Origin: Sordaria brevicollis
Taxonomy: Eukaryota > Ascomycota > Sordariomycetes > Sordariales > Sordariaceae
Reading direction: 5' to 3'
NCBI GenBank assembly: GCA_033439795.1
Contig: JAUTDP010000005.1
Span: 2,013,001-2,077,000, forward strand
Length of the DNA: 64,000 nucleotides
Notes under the pieces: generated by a model
Seen by the model: the letters and a program-made list of their open reading frames with translations, nothing else
Database searches by the model: none
Told to the model about the DNA's origin: nothing
Shown: piece by piece, positions 1 through 13,035 of the stretch
How the letters are laid out: each line of letters opens with the position of its first letter
Position numbering within the stretch: the stretch's first letter is position 1
Position numbers and translations under genes: made by a program

Positions 1-1399
1 ATATAGCTCGCACTTCGTAACGTATTTTTAAACGTTTTATATAAAGCCCTCTTAATAAAACTTCTTTTTAATAAATTTTAAGGTTTTAAACGTATTTATA
101 TAATTAACTTTTAAATTATTATAATAAGAGTATAAAATCTCCTTATAGAATAATCCTTTTTTAAAGATTATTAATTATTTTTTAAAATAAAAAACCCTTT
201 AATTATTTAATTTATATCCCCTAATTATAATCCTTTTAAATTAAATAATCGCTACCCGTTCGGCTAAATTTAAATCCTTAAATTAAAATCCTTTTATAAT
301 AATATAAAATTCCTAGTTCGCTAAGGGTATTTAAAGGATTTTTCGGTATATTATCTTCTTTATAATTTTATATAATAAAATTTAAAAGAACGCTCTTTCT
401 ATTAATTATATTAATAAAATATCTTTTATAATAGTAATGGATTATATTATTCGTCGAATTTATTTAACGAAAATATAAACTATAAATTTCTTTCTATATT
501 AGTATAGGATTTTAGAATTTAATTACTCTTTAATTATATTTAATAATTCCGAAATAAGGTTTAATTTTTTTTAAAAGGTCGGTAAAACGTTACTATAGAT
601 TATATCCCCCTTTATATAATTTAACCTCCTAAATAAACCGTCTATTAAATTCGTTTTCCCCGACCGGTATTTTATTTCGAAATCGAATTAAAATTATTAA
701 TAAATTTAACAAATTAATTTTCTACGCAAATTATTCGCCGATGATTTTATAATACTCTTTAACGCTTTATAATTTATAAATACTATAAATGGTTTTAAAA
801 GCCCTTTTAAATAATATATTTAATAATTTAGGCTAATTATAATAGCGAATAATTTTTATTAACCCGTATATTATTATTATTTTACGTTTATTAATTTTTT
901 AAAAAAGAACGTTATAGGGTATTAAATATTTTTTATAAATTAGGATAAAATTCCTAAAATAACTTTTTACGAAGCGTTTATTTTAATTTTAATTTTTTTA
1001 ATTAAATCCTAATAACGAAAGATCGGTACCGTTATAAACGTTTCTTTTAAAGCTTGGAATATTTTATTAGCTTTTTTAATTTAATAAAATACGTTTAATT
1101 TCCGCCCGTTCTTATTCCCCTTTAGTAAATCGGTAAAAAATTTTATTATATAAGAATATTAATATACGAACCGTTAGTAAAAATTAGCAAATCCTAAAAA
1201 TATTTAAATATTATAAAAAAATTTAAGCGTTAATTATTCCTAAACCGCTTTTACCCGTTCGGGATTTATTATTACCCCTTCCGTAATAATTTAGTAGCCG
1301 AGGAAATCGATATAATCCTTATAAAATTTATATTTAAACGCTTTTACAAAAAGTTAAATAGCGTATAAATATTCGAAGACTAAATGGAAATATTCGTTA

Positions 1400-1640
1400 T
1401 ATTTTTCTTTAGAATTCGAATAAATTAAAATATTATTAAAATATATTACGCAAATACGGTCGATAAATCCCGCGAATACTTTATATATATATATTTAAAA
1501 TATAGCGAATACGTTTATAAGCCCGAATAATATTATTATATATTCGAAATAATTATATTACGTTTTAAAAACGGTTTTCTATTAATCCCCTTCTTTAATT
1601 CGAATCCGATAATACGCTTCGCGTAAATTAATTTTAAAAA
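1400..1640 (-). pseudogene. gypsy reverse transcriptase core, inactivated by RIP
   Basis: This is the best preserved part of the left-hand gypsy pol. On the minus strand it reads the conserved motif before the active site (LREAYYRIRI) and then the active-site box as YFNN instead of YxDD. The change of both Asp codons to Asn, plus in-frame stops nearby, makes the polymerase dead. The family assignment rests on these motifs only. Confidence 0.75.
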
Positions 1641-2748
1641 ATATTTTAATACCGACTATTCGGTCTATTAATTTGCTAATTAATAATAATAAGTATTAAT
1701 TCTTAATAATAATTTTATTCAATCCCCGGTAATTAATATATAATTATAGCGTATTATCTTTTTTAAATATAAATAAAATCGGTACTCTAATAGAATTTTA
1801 GGAATAGCGGATATAATTAATCTATAAATTCTCCTTTAAATATTTGCATAACGTTTTTAATTATATAGTAAATAGAAAGTAAATAAGGATATTAAATACT
1901 TTTTCCCCTTCTTTAAAAATAATTTTATATTTAATATTTAGTAATTGTAATAACGCTTTAGCCTTTTCTTTAAAGAATATATCTTTAAACCCTTTTAATA
2001 TTAGGGGAATATTATCCGCTATACTTTTAAATAGCGTTTTATTTTTATTTACGTTTTTAAAATCCAATTCTAATAAATTATATATTAAAATTAGGTTAAT
2101 AATATAAATTTAATTACTATATATTACTTTACGCGCGAAAATTATAATATTAATAAAGAGTACCCCTTTAAATTTAAATTCGTTCTTATTAATATATATA
2201 ATAATCCCTTTAAAACTTATACCTAATATAAATAATAATAATAGTAATATCCGACTATTTCTTTAAATTATATAGAATAATTAAATAAATTCTCTTTCCT
2301 AACCCTTCCAATCCTTTAAAATAAACGTTAATTCGTACGCTCTATAATAATATATTTCTTTACTATTCGTACTTATTAAAATAAGTAAAATACCGGTTTC
2401 TACTTTCTTTAATTTATATTTCTTCGCGAAATTCTTATATATAATATTAATTTTTATTCCTAAATCCAAATTTATACATTCTTCTAATTAGCGACCCCTT
2501 AACGTAATTAATATTATAAAAATTTTGCCTAGCCCGTTTCTTCCAGCCGTTTTAAAATTATTAACCCTATTAAGCGACGGCTCTTCTATAGGGTTTAACC
2601 TTTTACTAATTTTTTAATATCCGAAATATAATTATTTTCTTTATTATTATTATATTTAATATTTTATTCAATAATTACGTTTTAAATAATAACCTTCTTT
2701 TTCGGCCGGTTTTAATTATTTATTTTTCTATACTTCGTATAATTATAA

Positions 2749-2822
2749 GAGCGAGTCTTTTCGCACATACCTCAATGTCGTTCCGCACATATCCCCACTT
2801 TTTTCGACCAATTATATAATAC
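2749..2822 (+). repeat. left TIR of the 3.7-kb DNA transposon
   Basis: Begins GAGCGAGTCTTTTCGCACAT. It contains two internal copies of CGCACATA and the block TCCCCACTTTTTTCGACC. It matches the reverse complement of 6381-6454 with one mismatch. The preceding eight bases (AATTATAA) are the target duplication. Confidence 0.9.
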
Positions 2823-5800
2823 GGTTCAGCCGCCCTCCCGGGCCGCGCTTTAGCGTTGTAACTTTCCTAAACTTTTAGCTAGTAAATCTAAGTATTATAT
2901 CTATTAGTTTAAAGTTTAATTATACTAAGGTAGCCTATTGCACTATAACGTACGCACTACCTAGACCCGGTTTTTATAGCGCATTTTTATAGCGGTCTTA
3001 TAGGGTACTTAACGCTACGGTCGTACTTTTATACGTTATAAATTAATTAAAATCGCTCGATTAAAATCGCTAATTAATCGAACTTAATAATATTATTTAT
3101 AATAATTTATATATCTTTAATTTTATTAATGTAATCGATATATTTAATTATTAAAGAGGGTATTAGAGTATTAAAGAGTATATTAAAGCGCTACCTATTA
3201 ATTTTAAGTATTAATAATACGTATATTGCACCGATTACTTTGTATATTAATTGGGGTATTAATTAACGCTCTTCCTCCTCTTCTATTACCTCCCTTATTT
3301 CTATTACCTTTTTTTCCTTATAAAATTATACTTCCTTTCTTTTTTATACCTCTTCCCTCTCCTTTTTTAGGTTTATTTTTACTATTAAGGGGGCGGCCCT
3401 TCTTTTTATTCTATATAATTATAAATTGGGTAGATTAAAAATAATCGGCGTTATTTTTTATTTTTAGGTCGATATTTTCCTAAATAGATATATTTTTTTA
3501 AATCGACGGCGTTATTTATATTAATATTATACGGGTTTAGTTTACTTTGGGTAATTTACCCTAGGTGGGTATAAATTGTAAATTACTTTACGATATTATA
3601 ATTTAGAATTAAAGGGGTATAATCGAAGCGGGAGAATAATAATATTAAGTCTTTTAAATATTAATTAGTACGGTTAATTAGGGGGTATAAGGGTCGTTAA
3701 TAAAGGGGGTATTAATATAAGGGCGATTTTTAAATTTTATTACTTTATTAAATTTTTAATACTTTAAATATTTATCCTTTTTAATAAAGTTTCTACGAAG
3801 TTATTAATAAGGGTAATAATTTATTTTATTTAAAATAAATAGTTTTTCTTAATTGAAAAGCTATTCGAAGATAGTATACGAATATAGTAAGCTATATTAT
3901 ATAGTGAATTTGCTAATATATAATTCCAATTCGTCGGGGTTTGGCTTCTCCTTTATTAATATAGTACTAAGCGTAATATAATGTTAATACGTTACTTTAT
4001 CGAGAATTAGCTAGTAAATTTATTTAGAGGTTTCTTATATTTATAGGACGTTGAAATAATTACGTTTAGTGCGTCTAATTATTTTCGACGTATTAGTTTC
4101 GATATTGTATTTTTAATTATCGATTAGGGTAAAGTTTTATATAATAGCGGTAATAATAGTGCTATTACTTATATTAAGATTATAATTAATTTATTGCAAA
4201 TTATATAAGGATTAATATAATTAATTATATTATTAATAATTTTACTTTTGAGTAAACGATTTAAAGATTTAATTAAGGATATAGTACGGTAATTAAAATT
4301 TAATTTTTTATTAATATAATAAATAGCCTACTCCTCCTTTACTATTATATATATTTATTTGAAATACGTAAGAATTTTAATTTATTACGAGAAGAAGTTA
4401 TAGAGTCTTTTCTAAATAATATTGAAATCCTCTTTTATTACTGCGTAATATATATACTTTTAAAGGGTATAGAAGTTAGCTTTTAAATATTTAATAAAAG
4501 TAGGGAGAAGTTCTAATTGGTTTATACTATTAATTAACCGATTAAAATTATTAATAATTAATATATTTTCTTCGTTAAATTCGTCGAGGGTAATTATATT
4601 ATTAGGTAATTCGGTTGGTTATATTACGTTAATCGGTTGGCCTATTTAATATATTAATGCCGAAATCTTTCGTTGGAGTTGCGTTTATATAATTATGGTA
4701 TAAGTATAAGTAATTAAAGTGGCGGTTTATTTATCCTATTTGCGTTTAATATATAATATTATATTTTTATTAATATAAAAAATATAGAATTATAATTGAG
4801 AACGAGGGTAAATACGTTTAATTATTGCCTTTATTACAACGTTATAATTTATAATTATAATAAAAGGATTAAATACCTTAATAATTTAATAGCGTTTATT
4901 AACCTTATTTAATAATTAGTTAAATCCTTCTTAATATTCGTTATTAATAAGCCTAAAAACGCAATTGAATAAGTAATTAATATTAATTATATTAACGATT
5001 TAGAAAAAGGCTAGGCTTTTATTATTAATTTTATACGTATTATTGTATATTTAGACCTAAGGATTTGCCTTCTATATTTATTTTCCTTATAAATTATTCT
5101 AAAATAGAGTAATTAGTTTAGTCTCTTTAATATTTTATTAATTAATTTTAAAGTGGACGTTACGTTCGTTAAATAGTTTTATTATTTATTGGAAGGGAGT
5201 ATACTTAATTTTAATATCCCTTTTAAAGCGGTAGTAAAAGTTAATAAATTAGCGGTTAGTAAATTCGAGGCTAAGGAAATATTAGTATAATTCGTAAATA
5301 ATTTTACAATTAATTATACCCGGTTTATTAATATAAATAGCGATTAAAATTTTATATTTAATTTTAAAAATTAAATAAATAAATAGTTTTTTAATAAGTA
5401 AATAACTATATTTATTATATCCTTCGTGGAATTCGAAGGTTTATTTCTTATTATTATATTCTTTAGCTTTAGTATATCCGTACTACGGATAACTTTATTT
5501 GGCCGTTGAAATTGAATAAAAATAGTAATTTCTTTTACGAATAGCGCTAGCCGAATAAATAATTTTGTAACGTATATATTTAAATCCTTTAATTAAAGTA
5601 ATGGAGCGATTTTTTATAATAGTAAAACTAAATTCGAATTATTAAAATTAGACCGTTGCAAATAATTTATTGAAAATATTATATTAGGTATTAAAAATAG
5701 GGTAATTATTATATTTATAATTAAGGGTTGGGGTAGGAATTTTATTAGGAAATTCGTTATTAATATTTATAGGGTCGTTATCGTCGTTATTATTAATTTT

Positions 5801-6380
5801 GATAAATTACGTTAACGTTGGTTTTAAAGTATAAAGTATTTAATTATTAAGAATAGAAGTATTAATTGCTAAAGTATTTTATATAAAAGTAAATAGGTTA
5901 AGAGGATTCGGATTAAAATTAGGTATAAATAATACGGAGTCGATATTTTTATTTACGACGCTATAGTTATATATACCCGTACCTATTAGATTAATTATTT
6001 ATATTATTATAATTAATTGGAAAAGTATATAAAAAAATAATGGATTATTTTTTATTATAGATTAAATGATAGCGACTTATTTATTTTAATATTTAATAAT
6101 ACGTAGTATAGTATTAATTAATTACGATGTAGTAATATAAAGGGTAGTAGTTTGGTATAGAAAGGAAGTAAGGTATAGATATTAGAAAACGATTAAATTA
6201 AATTGCGTTGGCTAGTTTAAATAGTGGCTAGAAGTGCTAGGCGCTAAGATTGGTCGTAGTAATTAATACGAAGTTACGTACGGGTCTTGGCGCGTATTGG
6301 GCGCGTATTGCGTTGAAATTTGGTCTAAGGTGGGGGTGGGAGTGGGAGTTGAGGTGTAGGAAGTGGGCCGCCAAAATTTA

Positions 6381-6454
6381 GTATTATGTAATTGGTCGAA
6401 AAAAGTGGGGATATGTGCGGAACGACATTGAGGTATGTGCGAAAAGACTCGCTC
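6381..6454 (-). repeat. right TIR of the 3.7-kb DNA transposon
   Basis: Inverted copy of 2749-2822. It is followed directly by AATTATAA at 6455-6462, the second copy of the target duplication. Confidence 0.9.
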
Positions 6455-9317
6455 AATTATAAATATAATATCCCTTATTTCTATAATTATAATAATTTAA
6501 ACCGGATTCGTTATTACCCCTATTTTACTTATTAAAGGATTAATCTCTCTTATAACTTTTATACCCTCTAAAATTATAATCCCAATTACAATTCCGATTA
6601 TAATTTCAATTATAATCCTTATTATAATTAAAACGTTTATTATTCGAAGACTCCTTATAATGCGAAAATTATTCGTTATAATAATTTCTATTTATTTTAT
6701 CCTTCGGAATTTATTTCTTATTTCTAAATTCGGTCTATTAATTTATTACCTTCGAAATAATCTTTACCGGGTTATTAATAAAAATTTAATACGTATAGAA
6801 GTAGTCGCGTACGTCCTTTTTTAATTAGAAGAAGAAATTGTATATTAATTACTTATTTATAACAACGTTCTTACTAAATTATTAGTAATTATATTAATAT
6901 TAATCCTATAATTTTTACAAATCCTTATTATCGTTTTAATATATAAAGAATAATTATTCTCTAATATTAAATTCGTAAATTTTAGGGGTAATATATTTTT
7001 TATAAATAAACTTTAAAAATTCTTCTTATATTACAAGTCGTTTTTAATCCTTATTATTAAAGAAAATAATAGAATATATACGTTATAAAATAATTATAGA
7101 ATTATCAGCCTTAAAGAGGGCCTATTAAATAAATTAATAAGTATTAATATTTTTACGAATTTAATTACCGTTTTCAATACCGTTAATTTAATTTTTAACT
7201 TCAATATTCGTATTATTCGTCGTTAATTTACAAACGTTATATATAAAAGAATATAAATAGGATTTTTTATCTCCTTAACCTATAGTTTTTTATATAAATT
7301 ATAATAATATTTATAAAAATTATAATATTATTTCTATAAATTTTTAACGTTTACGCTATTTTACGTATTTATATTCGCAGGACGTTCGCCGCTTATAACG
7401 CTCTTACGCGGGGGAGAAATTATTAAAGTAATTAAATTGGTCGGATTAGGCGGATAGGGAGTAGGAACGGGTCCGGGAATAAAAATAGGCGCAAAATTAA
7501 AAATAGGAATAGGAATAAAAACGAGAGCGGGATTAAAAATATTCGCTTAATAAACGGCTATATATAAATAAGGAATAATTACGCCAATCGGACTTTAAAA
7601 GGCTTTTACCCTAACGAAATTCTAATTATAATTATTATTCCGCCCTATTAATATAATATTCCCTCCATTAATAAAGGCTCCTAAAATAATAATAATTAAA
7701 AATATATAAATTCTTTATTAAATACTATTCTTTAATCTATATTTAAATTTTTTATTTAAAATTACTTTCGGCCTCCTTACGTAATATAAATTCGGGTTAT
7801 AATTTATTATTATTAATATTATTATATTTATCGCCGGGATTTTTTAAAGTGGTACTATTTTCGGGTTCGCGGGACGCCGCTTCGCAATCGTCTTCCTCGT
7901 ATTTATTAATAACCCCTTTATTAACAGGATTTTTAATTATATTATTAATAATACGTAAATAATTATACGTCTCTTATATTAGGCTTACGTTATTTTTATA
8001 ACGAGAATTAATAGCGCCTTTTTTACGCGAACTCTCTTTACGCTTATTAACTATATTTACGGCCTTCGTTAACGGAATTATAAAGGCTAAAGAATTATAA
8101 AATTATAAATATAAGAGGGTAAGAGCAAATTATATAAGGTAAATTTATTTTAGGAGAAAGATTTTAATTTAATTAAATATAAATTTCTAATTAAGAGCTA
8201 TCCTCTTTTATATTTATACGTTTCCTTATAGGTCCGGAACGGTCGGCGCCCGGATTCTAAAATCCTTTCCTCTATATTATATCCTACTATCCTTATTTTA
8301 TCCGCTATTTTATCCGTCGTCCTAGGCCACTATGCCCTGGTTGTGCGGGTCCCCCTAGGCCTTCCTAACGATACCCTTACAATATATAATAGAAGGATAG
8401 GGGGAGGGAAGGGGGGGAGGTTACCGGGTAATATACGTACGGTAATTAATATAGCTAATATAAGGAAGGAAAATAAATTCTTATTAATTAAACGGCGGAA
8501 TAATTAGGCGGTTAATAGCCGTAAAATTAATAGAAGGTTATATAATTATAATATTATATTGGAGGGTATTATTATAATTTAGCGGTATAATACTAAAATT
8601 AGGGATATTAATAGGGTTATCCTCTTATTTAATTAAAACCGTCGGGTTGCGTAGGCTATTATAAATAAAGTAATCTAAATTAAAAATATTATTATTAATA
8701 TCGTCGACGTAATTTATAAAATGAAAGATAGGGAAAAATATAGTAAATATAGGTAGGTAACGAAAGTAAGTAAAAAAGTAATAAAGGTATTAAAAGTATT
8801 AATAATAGAAAATTCGAATCGATAAGAGTATAAAATTAATATTTATATTTATACCTAATTTTATTTTATTTTACTTTATTCTACTTTATTTTATTCAATT
8901 TATTCGATTAAGTATATTCAATTAAATATATTCGATTAAGTATATTCGATTACATTTTCAATTAGCCGTTTTATATACTCTTTTATTATTATAAATAATA
9001 ATATAAATTAAAAGTATAATTATTATAGTTTATTTATTTATAATAATTATTATAGTAGATTATTATTTATACTTTTATTAATATCCCCCTTCTACCCTTA
9101 AAATTTCTACGCTTAATTAAATTAATAACTATATTTAGAAAAAAACTAGTAATAATATAGGGACGTAAGCCAGCTTCCTAATTATCGAAATAATATTTCC
9201 GTTTATAAATAGTTTTAATATCGAGCCCGTTATAGTAATTACAACTCTATAGTTTTATAAAACGAAGCTATTACTAAGGATCTCGATCTATTATAGACCC
9301 TAATTGTATAGCTTCGC

Positions 9318-9600
9318 TTAACGAGTCTTACAGGCGCCACGTAGGCGCCACTATGCAGTAAAAAGTACAAAGACACCCTTATAAACACTGCAGATTTTAG
9401 CTTTGTATACAAATCAACAGGTCAAATCAACAAGCTGAAAATTGGAACGCGCCCTAAGATAAAAACGCGGCCAATGTGCGATGTAATGGGTATCGAATAT
9501 CGCGCTTACTAAGGCGGTGTAAGACAAGGGGGTGATAGGGGAGAGCCACACTCTGGTGCCCACTATCTACTGCCCAGAGTAGTATGGCCTCTAAATTTCG
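9318..9600. other. less-mutated GC-normal island inside RIP-type DNA
   Basis: Unlike its surroundings, this patch keeps CpA/TpG and CA-rich words and has near-normal base composition. It contains the short repeated word GGCGCCA twice near 9333-9352. It has no open frame and no RNA gene that I recognise. It may be a piece of unique DNA between elements or the end of an element. Confidence 0.45.
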
Positions 9601-10246
9601 TAATCTACTAGTCTTTACCCTTCTAGGAAGTGCTCGTAATATTTAATTAGTGTAAATTCTGACTAGCGCGTACTTAGTACGTACTACGTATACGTAAGGA
9701 GGTGTACGGCCGTATTGTTGTAATTTAGTGAAATTGTAAAAGTCGTAATATATAAGTGTATGGTGTTATAGTATTAACTACTAGTATAATAATAAGTATA
9801 ATACTATATAATATATTACGATTACTGTTTTTGAATGTAGCGGCAGCTCCTTCTTAATTTCGTTATTTTTGTTATCGATTTGTGCCTACTTCGAGGTAGG
9901 TAGGTAGGGTAGTAGGTAATAATTGCAAAGTATATAAATATTAATATTATAAATAATATGTGTATTTATTGTTTTTTCAATATAATAATTATATTTTTAT
10001 AGTAAAATACTGGAAACTTTTCGTATAGAATATATCGAGTACGAGTAATTAATTAGTATAAAAATTAAGAAGGTTTATATTAATATGCTATTCTTATATA
10101 AAAACGTTAATTAAATATATTTAATAGAAAATGAAATATGTTTATAAAAAACGTTTCTATAATTATATTTACTATTATTGTTGAATATTTTAGTAAAGTA
10201 TTGAATTTGTATAATTGTAATATTGATTGGCTATATCTAATATTTT

Positions 10247-10429
10247 TTTATATTTATTTATATAATATTCGAAAAAAATGAAAAAACCGTATAAATCGAA
10301 AAATCTGTGTAAGTTGTATAGAGTGCTTAGAATGCTGGTTTTTATATATATTTATATAATATTCGAAAAAAATGAAAAAATTGTATAAATCGAAAAATCG
10401 AAAAATTTGTGTAAATCGTATAGAGTACT
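10247..10429. repeat. imperfect tandem duplication, two units of about 85-90 bp
   Basis: Units at about 10247-10329 and 10340-10429 share the core TATAATATTCGAAAAAAATG and the end TGTATAGAGT(G/A)CT(T/A). The second unit carries an extra CGAAAAAT. Most differences are transitions. Confidence 0.7.
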
Positions 10430-11344
10430 AATCGGTTAATTGATATAATATTTATAACTATGATAATTGTTACGTATATTTTACGCCGTTAAAAATCTTG
10501 TGATAGTATTGTATAGTTGGTTAAAAAGTTTTAATTTATTAACGGCTCCTCAATAAGTATACGTTCCCAATTTTGTATAGTATTTATAAGTAAATTATAA
10601 CCTTCCTTTATTTTTTCGAGATATTAGGCATTGGCTTACTTAATATAATAAGACCTAATACCGTACCGTTACGTTATTTACCTTTAGAAGGTATAAAATT
10701 AATTTATTTAGACTTCTATAAGGGTACGTACGTTTTGCTTAGTATATAGGGTAAAGGGTGCTTTTGGGGTAATTATTAGCGGTTATTTACGTTCGACGGT
10801 CTCGTATAATTCGTAGCCGTTGCCTTACTATATTTTTAATTATTATAATAACCAATTTTATATTAAAGTTTTAAAATTAGTAAAGAAGTAGTAATATTAA
10901 AAGTATTTATATAATAATTGCTAACGTTTATAAAATTTATATTAATAAGTGGGTATACCTTGCTAATTTCTAAATATTTATAATCGTATATATTTACCCG
11001 ATTTAACGAAGTAATACCTACCCCTAATTTTAAATATAATAAATTATTAAATTGGTAACGGGAATTGGCCAAAACCCGGGTAATTAATTACTTCCCTTAA
11101 AGATTTAGTACGAAAGTCGTTCTTTATTTTAATTATTTTAATAAAATACCGACGGTCGATATTGAGAATATATTTCTATATATTAAATAAAGAGAATTAT
11201 TATATAATTATTATATTATTATATTTTAACGTAAAATAGTAACCTTCGAAAGGGTTAATTGTTAATACCTAGTTAAAAAAAAAAAAAATATTAGTTTATA
11301 AATTAAAGAGAATAGTAAGCGAAAAAAAAAAAGTTCGAGGCCTA

Positions 11345-11412
11345 TGAAAAATCGGAGGAGACTTGAAAAAAATCGGAGGAGGCCTAAAGAAAATCGGAAG
11401 AGACTTAAAACA
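11345..11412. repeat. degenerate short tandem repeat around AAAATCGGA(G/A)GAG
   Basis: Three successive copies of a unit of about 21-23 bp built on AAAATCGGAGGAGACTT and its variants. It lies in A-rich context next to two runs of A. No coding meaning is visible. Confidence 0.55.
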
Positions 11413-11519
11413 CGTCGGGGATAATAAAAAAAAATAATAAAATATAAAAAAAGACGAAAGAAGGGGATAATAATTATATTTATAATAATAAAAGAGAGTA
11501 TTTATAAATATAGTTTGCC

Positions 11520-12900
11520 TATTATTATTTCTTCGAAATTTAATTATTATTTAAATACGTTAGAATTTCGTTATTAGCGGGTATATTCGCGAAGGCACTT
11601 TAAATAAATTCGTTATAAATTATTTTAAACCGTCGATACTTAACGGCGTATAATATATACTTTAAATAAATTTTATACTTATTTTTAGCTAATTTATATT
11701 ATAAAGTCCATTTATAATAGACGTAATAGAATAGGTATTTAACGTCTAATTTTAGAAAAGCTATACGTATAATTTTTTATTCGACGTTAGAATCGTTTAT
11801 AAGAAAATAGTAAAATAATTATAAATTTCTAATATATTCTATTATTTACTTTTTAATTATTACTAATAATGCGTATATAATATTTATATTAGATTTTTCT
11901 ATAAGGAAGTAATTATAAGGAATTTAATAACCGTATTTATTATAAACGAATATAGTATAGAGTAATTAATTAAACTAATTAGTATTATACGTTATATTTA
12001 TAAAAACGAAGTAGTTATACTTTTATAGCGTTTTAAATTAATTTAAAGAAAGAGAAGGAGAGTTAGTAAAATTAAAGCGGTTAAAGCGGTTAAAGCGGTT
12101 AAAGCGGTTAAAATAGTTGAATAATAATTAAAGAAAAAAAGGATGGGATTTTTATTTACTAATATTTGCCTATATTAAATTAAGAGAATTAACGTTATTT
12201 AACGTACGTTTAATTATAATAAATTTATAATAAATACGGTTAGAATTACTAATTAGGCCGCTAATATAATTTATATAATACTATTCTATATAATTTATTT
12301 GGGCGTTAGTAATAAATTACTTATTAACGCGGCGCGGGTCTAAATATATTTGGTAATAAACTTTATTAATATTCAAAATATCCTATTTTATTAAATAAAT
12401 ACCGCTAGCTACTTTTATACGTTTATAGGCGTTATTATTTCGGCTACTATTATTAAATAAAGTACGATAAATTATTACCGCCGTAAAGCTACGTATAACG
12501 TTATTTTTAACCGCCTTTTTAATAACTATATTTCGCTTAATCTTATTTAATAAATTTATATCGTAATTGTGAAGTATTTATTTATAGTTAGCCGATTGGT
12601 AAATAATACGATTATTAGGATATATTTCGCGTTTAATCGAACGCGGGCAAATAATAGGAATATAAGAGGGTTTATCGCGAAGGTTTCTAGATAGATTTTT
12701 CTTATTATCTTTCTTAATTATCTTCGTATAGAGTAAATACCGATAATATTATATATAAAATTCCTTCTCTTTATTCGGAATACGCGCTTTATTATTAGGG
12801 GAATAGAAATTATTAATAAAGCGCTAATATTTATCGGCTTCTATTTAATTAGTAAATTCAATTAGGCTCCCTATATCGAAAAATCTTTTACGCATTTGTT
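11520..12900 (-). pseudogene. RIP-degraded relic of an unknown protein gene
   Basis: On the minus strand, long protein-like stretches are broken only by stops at TAA/TAG codons that could come from CAA/CAG/TGG. Examples are KARIPNKEKEF near 12.78 kb, KKAVKNNVIRSFTAV near 12.5 kb and YLDPRRVNK near 12.34 kb. The charge pattern and sustained frame suggest a former coding sequence. I recognise no domain: it does not show the gypsy RT, integrase or pogo DDE motifs found elsewhere in the window. It could be the accessory or coding part of another repeat family. Confidence 0.4.
12073..12112. repeat. 9-bp minisatellite (AAAGCGGTT)n
   Basis: Four exact copies of AAAGCGGTT followed by a mutated fifth (AAAATAGTT), lying in the AT-rich block. 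Confidence 0.85.
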
Positions 12901-13004
12901 TAATATCGGCCGGTATAAGTAAACTCTATTAATCGGTTTAGGAAATTAAAGCTAATTAAAGAATTAAAATTTTTAGAGGGGGTAATAATACTATAATAAA
13001 ACGT

Positions 13005-13035
<31 letters not shown>

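Larger units (their letters stand above)
2749..6454. mobile_element. DNA transposon, 3.7 kb, 74-bp TIRs, 8-bp target duplication
   Basis: Two 74-bp inverted repeats (2749-2822 and 6381-6454) differ at one position, a C/T transition. They are flanked by the identical 8-bp direct repeat AATTATAA at 2741-2748 and 6455-6462. The element sits inside the gypsy relic. Its interior is mostly AT-rich and RIP-like, but about 100 bp next to each TIR keeps GC-rich sequence. On the minus strand, about 4.1-4.7 kb reads as a long protein-like frame in which stops fall at probable former Gln/Trp codons, containing for example TLDEFNEENIL. I do not recognise this protein. An 8-bp duplication suggests the hAT superfamily, but 74 bp is long for hAT TIRs and I saw no hAT dimerisation motif, so the class is open. 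Confidence 0.8.
1..8300 (-). mobile_element. Ty3/gypsy retrotransposon relic, RIP-degraded, split, runs off the left edge
   Basis: Reverse-strand translation of 1-2740 shows recognisable gypsy pol. A reverse-transcriptase segment lies around 1300-1640, with INLREAYYRIRIKEG at about 1590-1635. The catalytic box reads YFNNILIYS at 1417-1443; the family has YxDD, so both Asp codons have become Asn by G-to-A change. A 68-codon open stretch at 1861-2067 looks like the segment just before RT. Stops fall where Gln or Trp codons are expected, which is the RIP pattern. The element is interrupted by a DNA transposon at 2749-6454 and resumes at 6455, where protease/gag sequence should lie on the minus strand. 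The 5' LTR should be at the right-hand side but I could not delimit it, so the right end given is approximate. The other LTR is outside the window. Confidence 0.75.

Noticed and set aside
3226..3438. 70-codon hydrophobic ORF
   Set aside because: It lies in RIPed transposon interior; Phe/Leu/Ile runs are expected from AT-rich, T-rich DNA.
11520..12900. Tyrosine recombinase 'captain' of a Starship element
   Set aside because: The motif DPRR was suggestive, but no other recombinase motif or cargo boundary could be seen.
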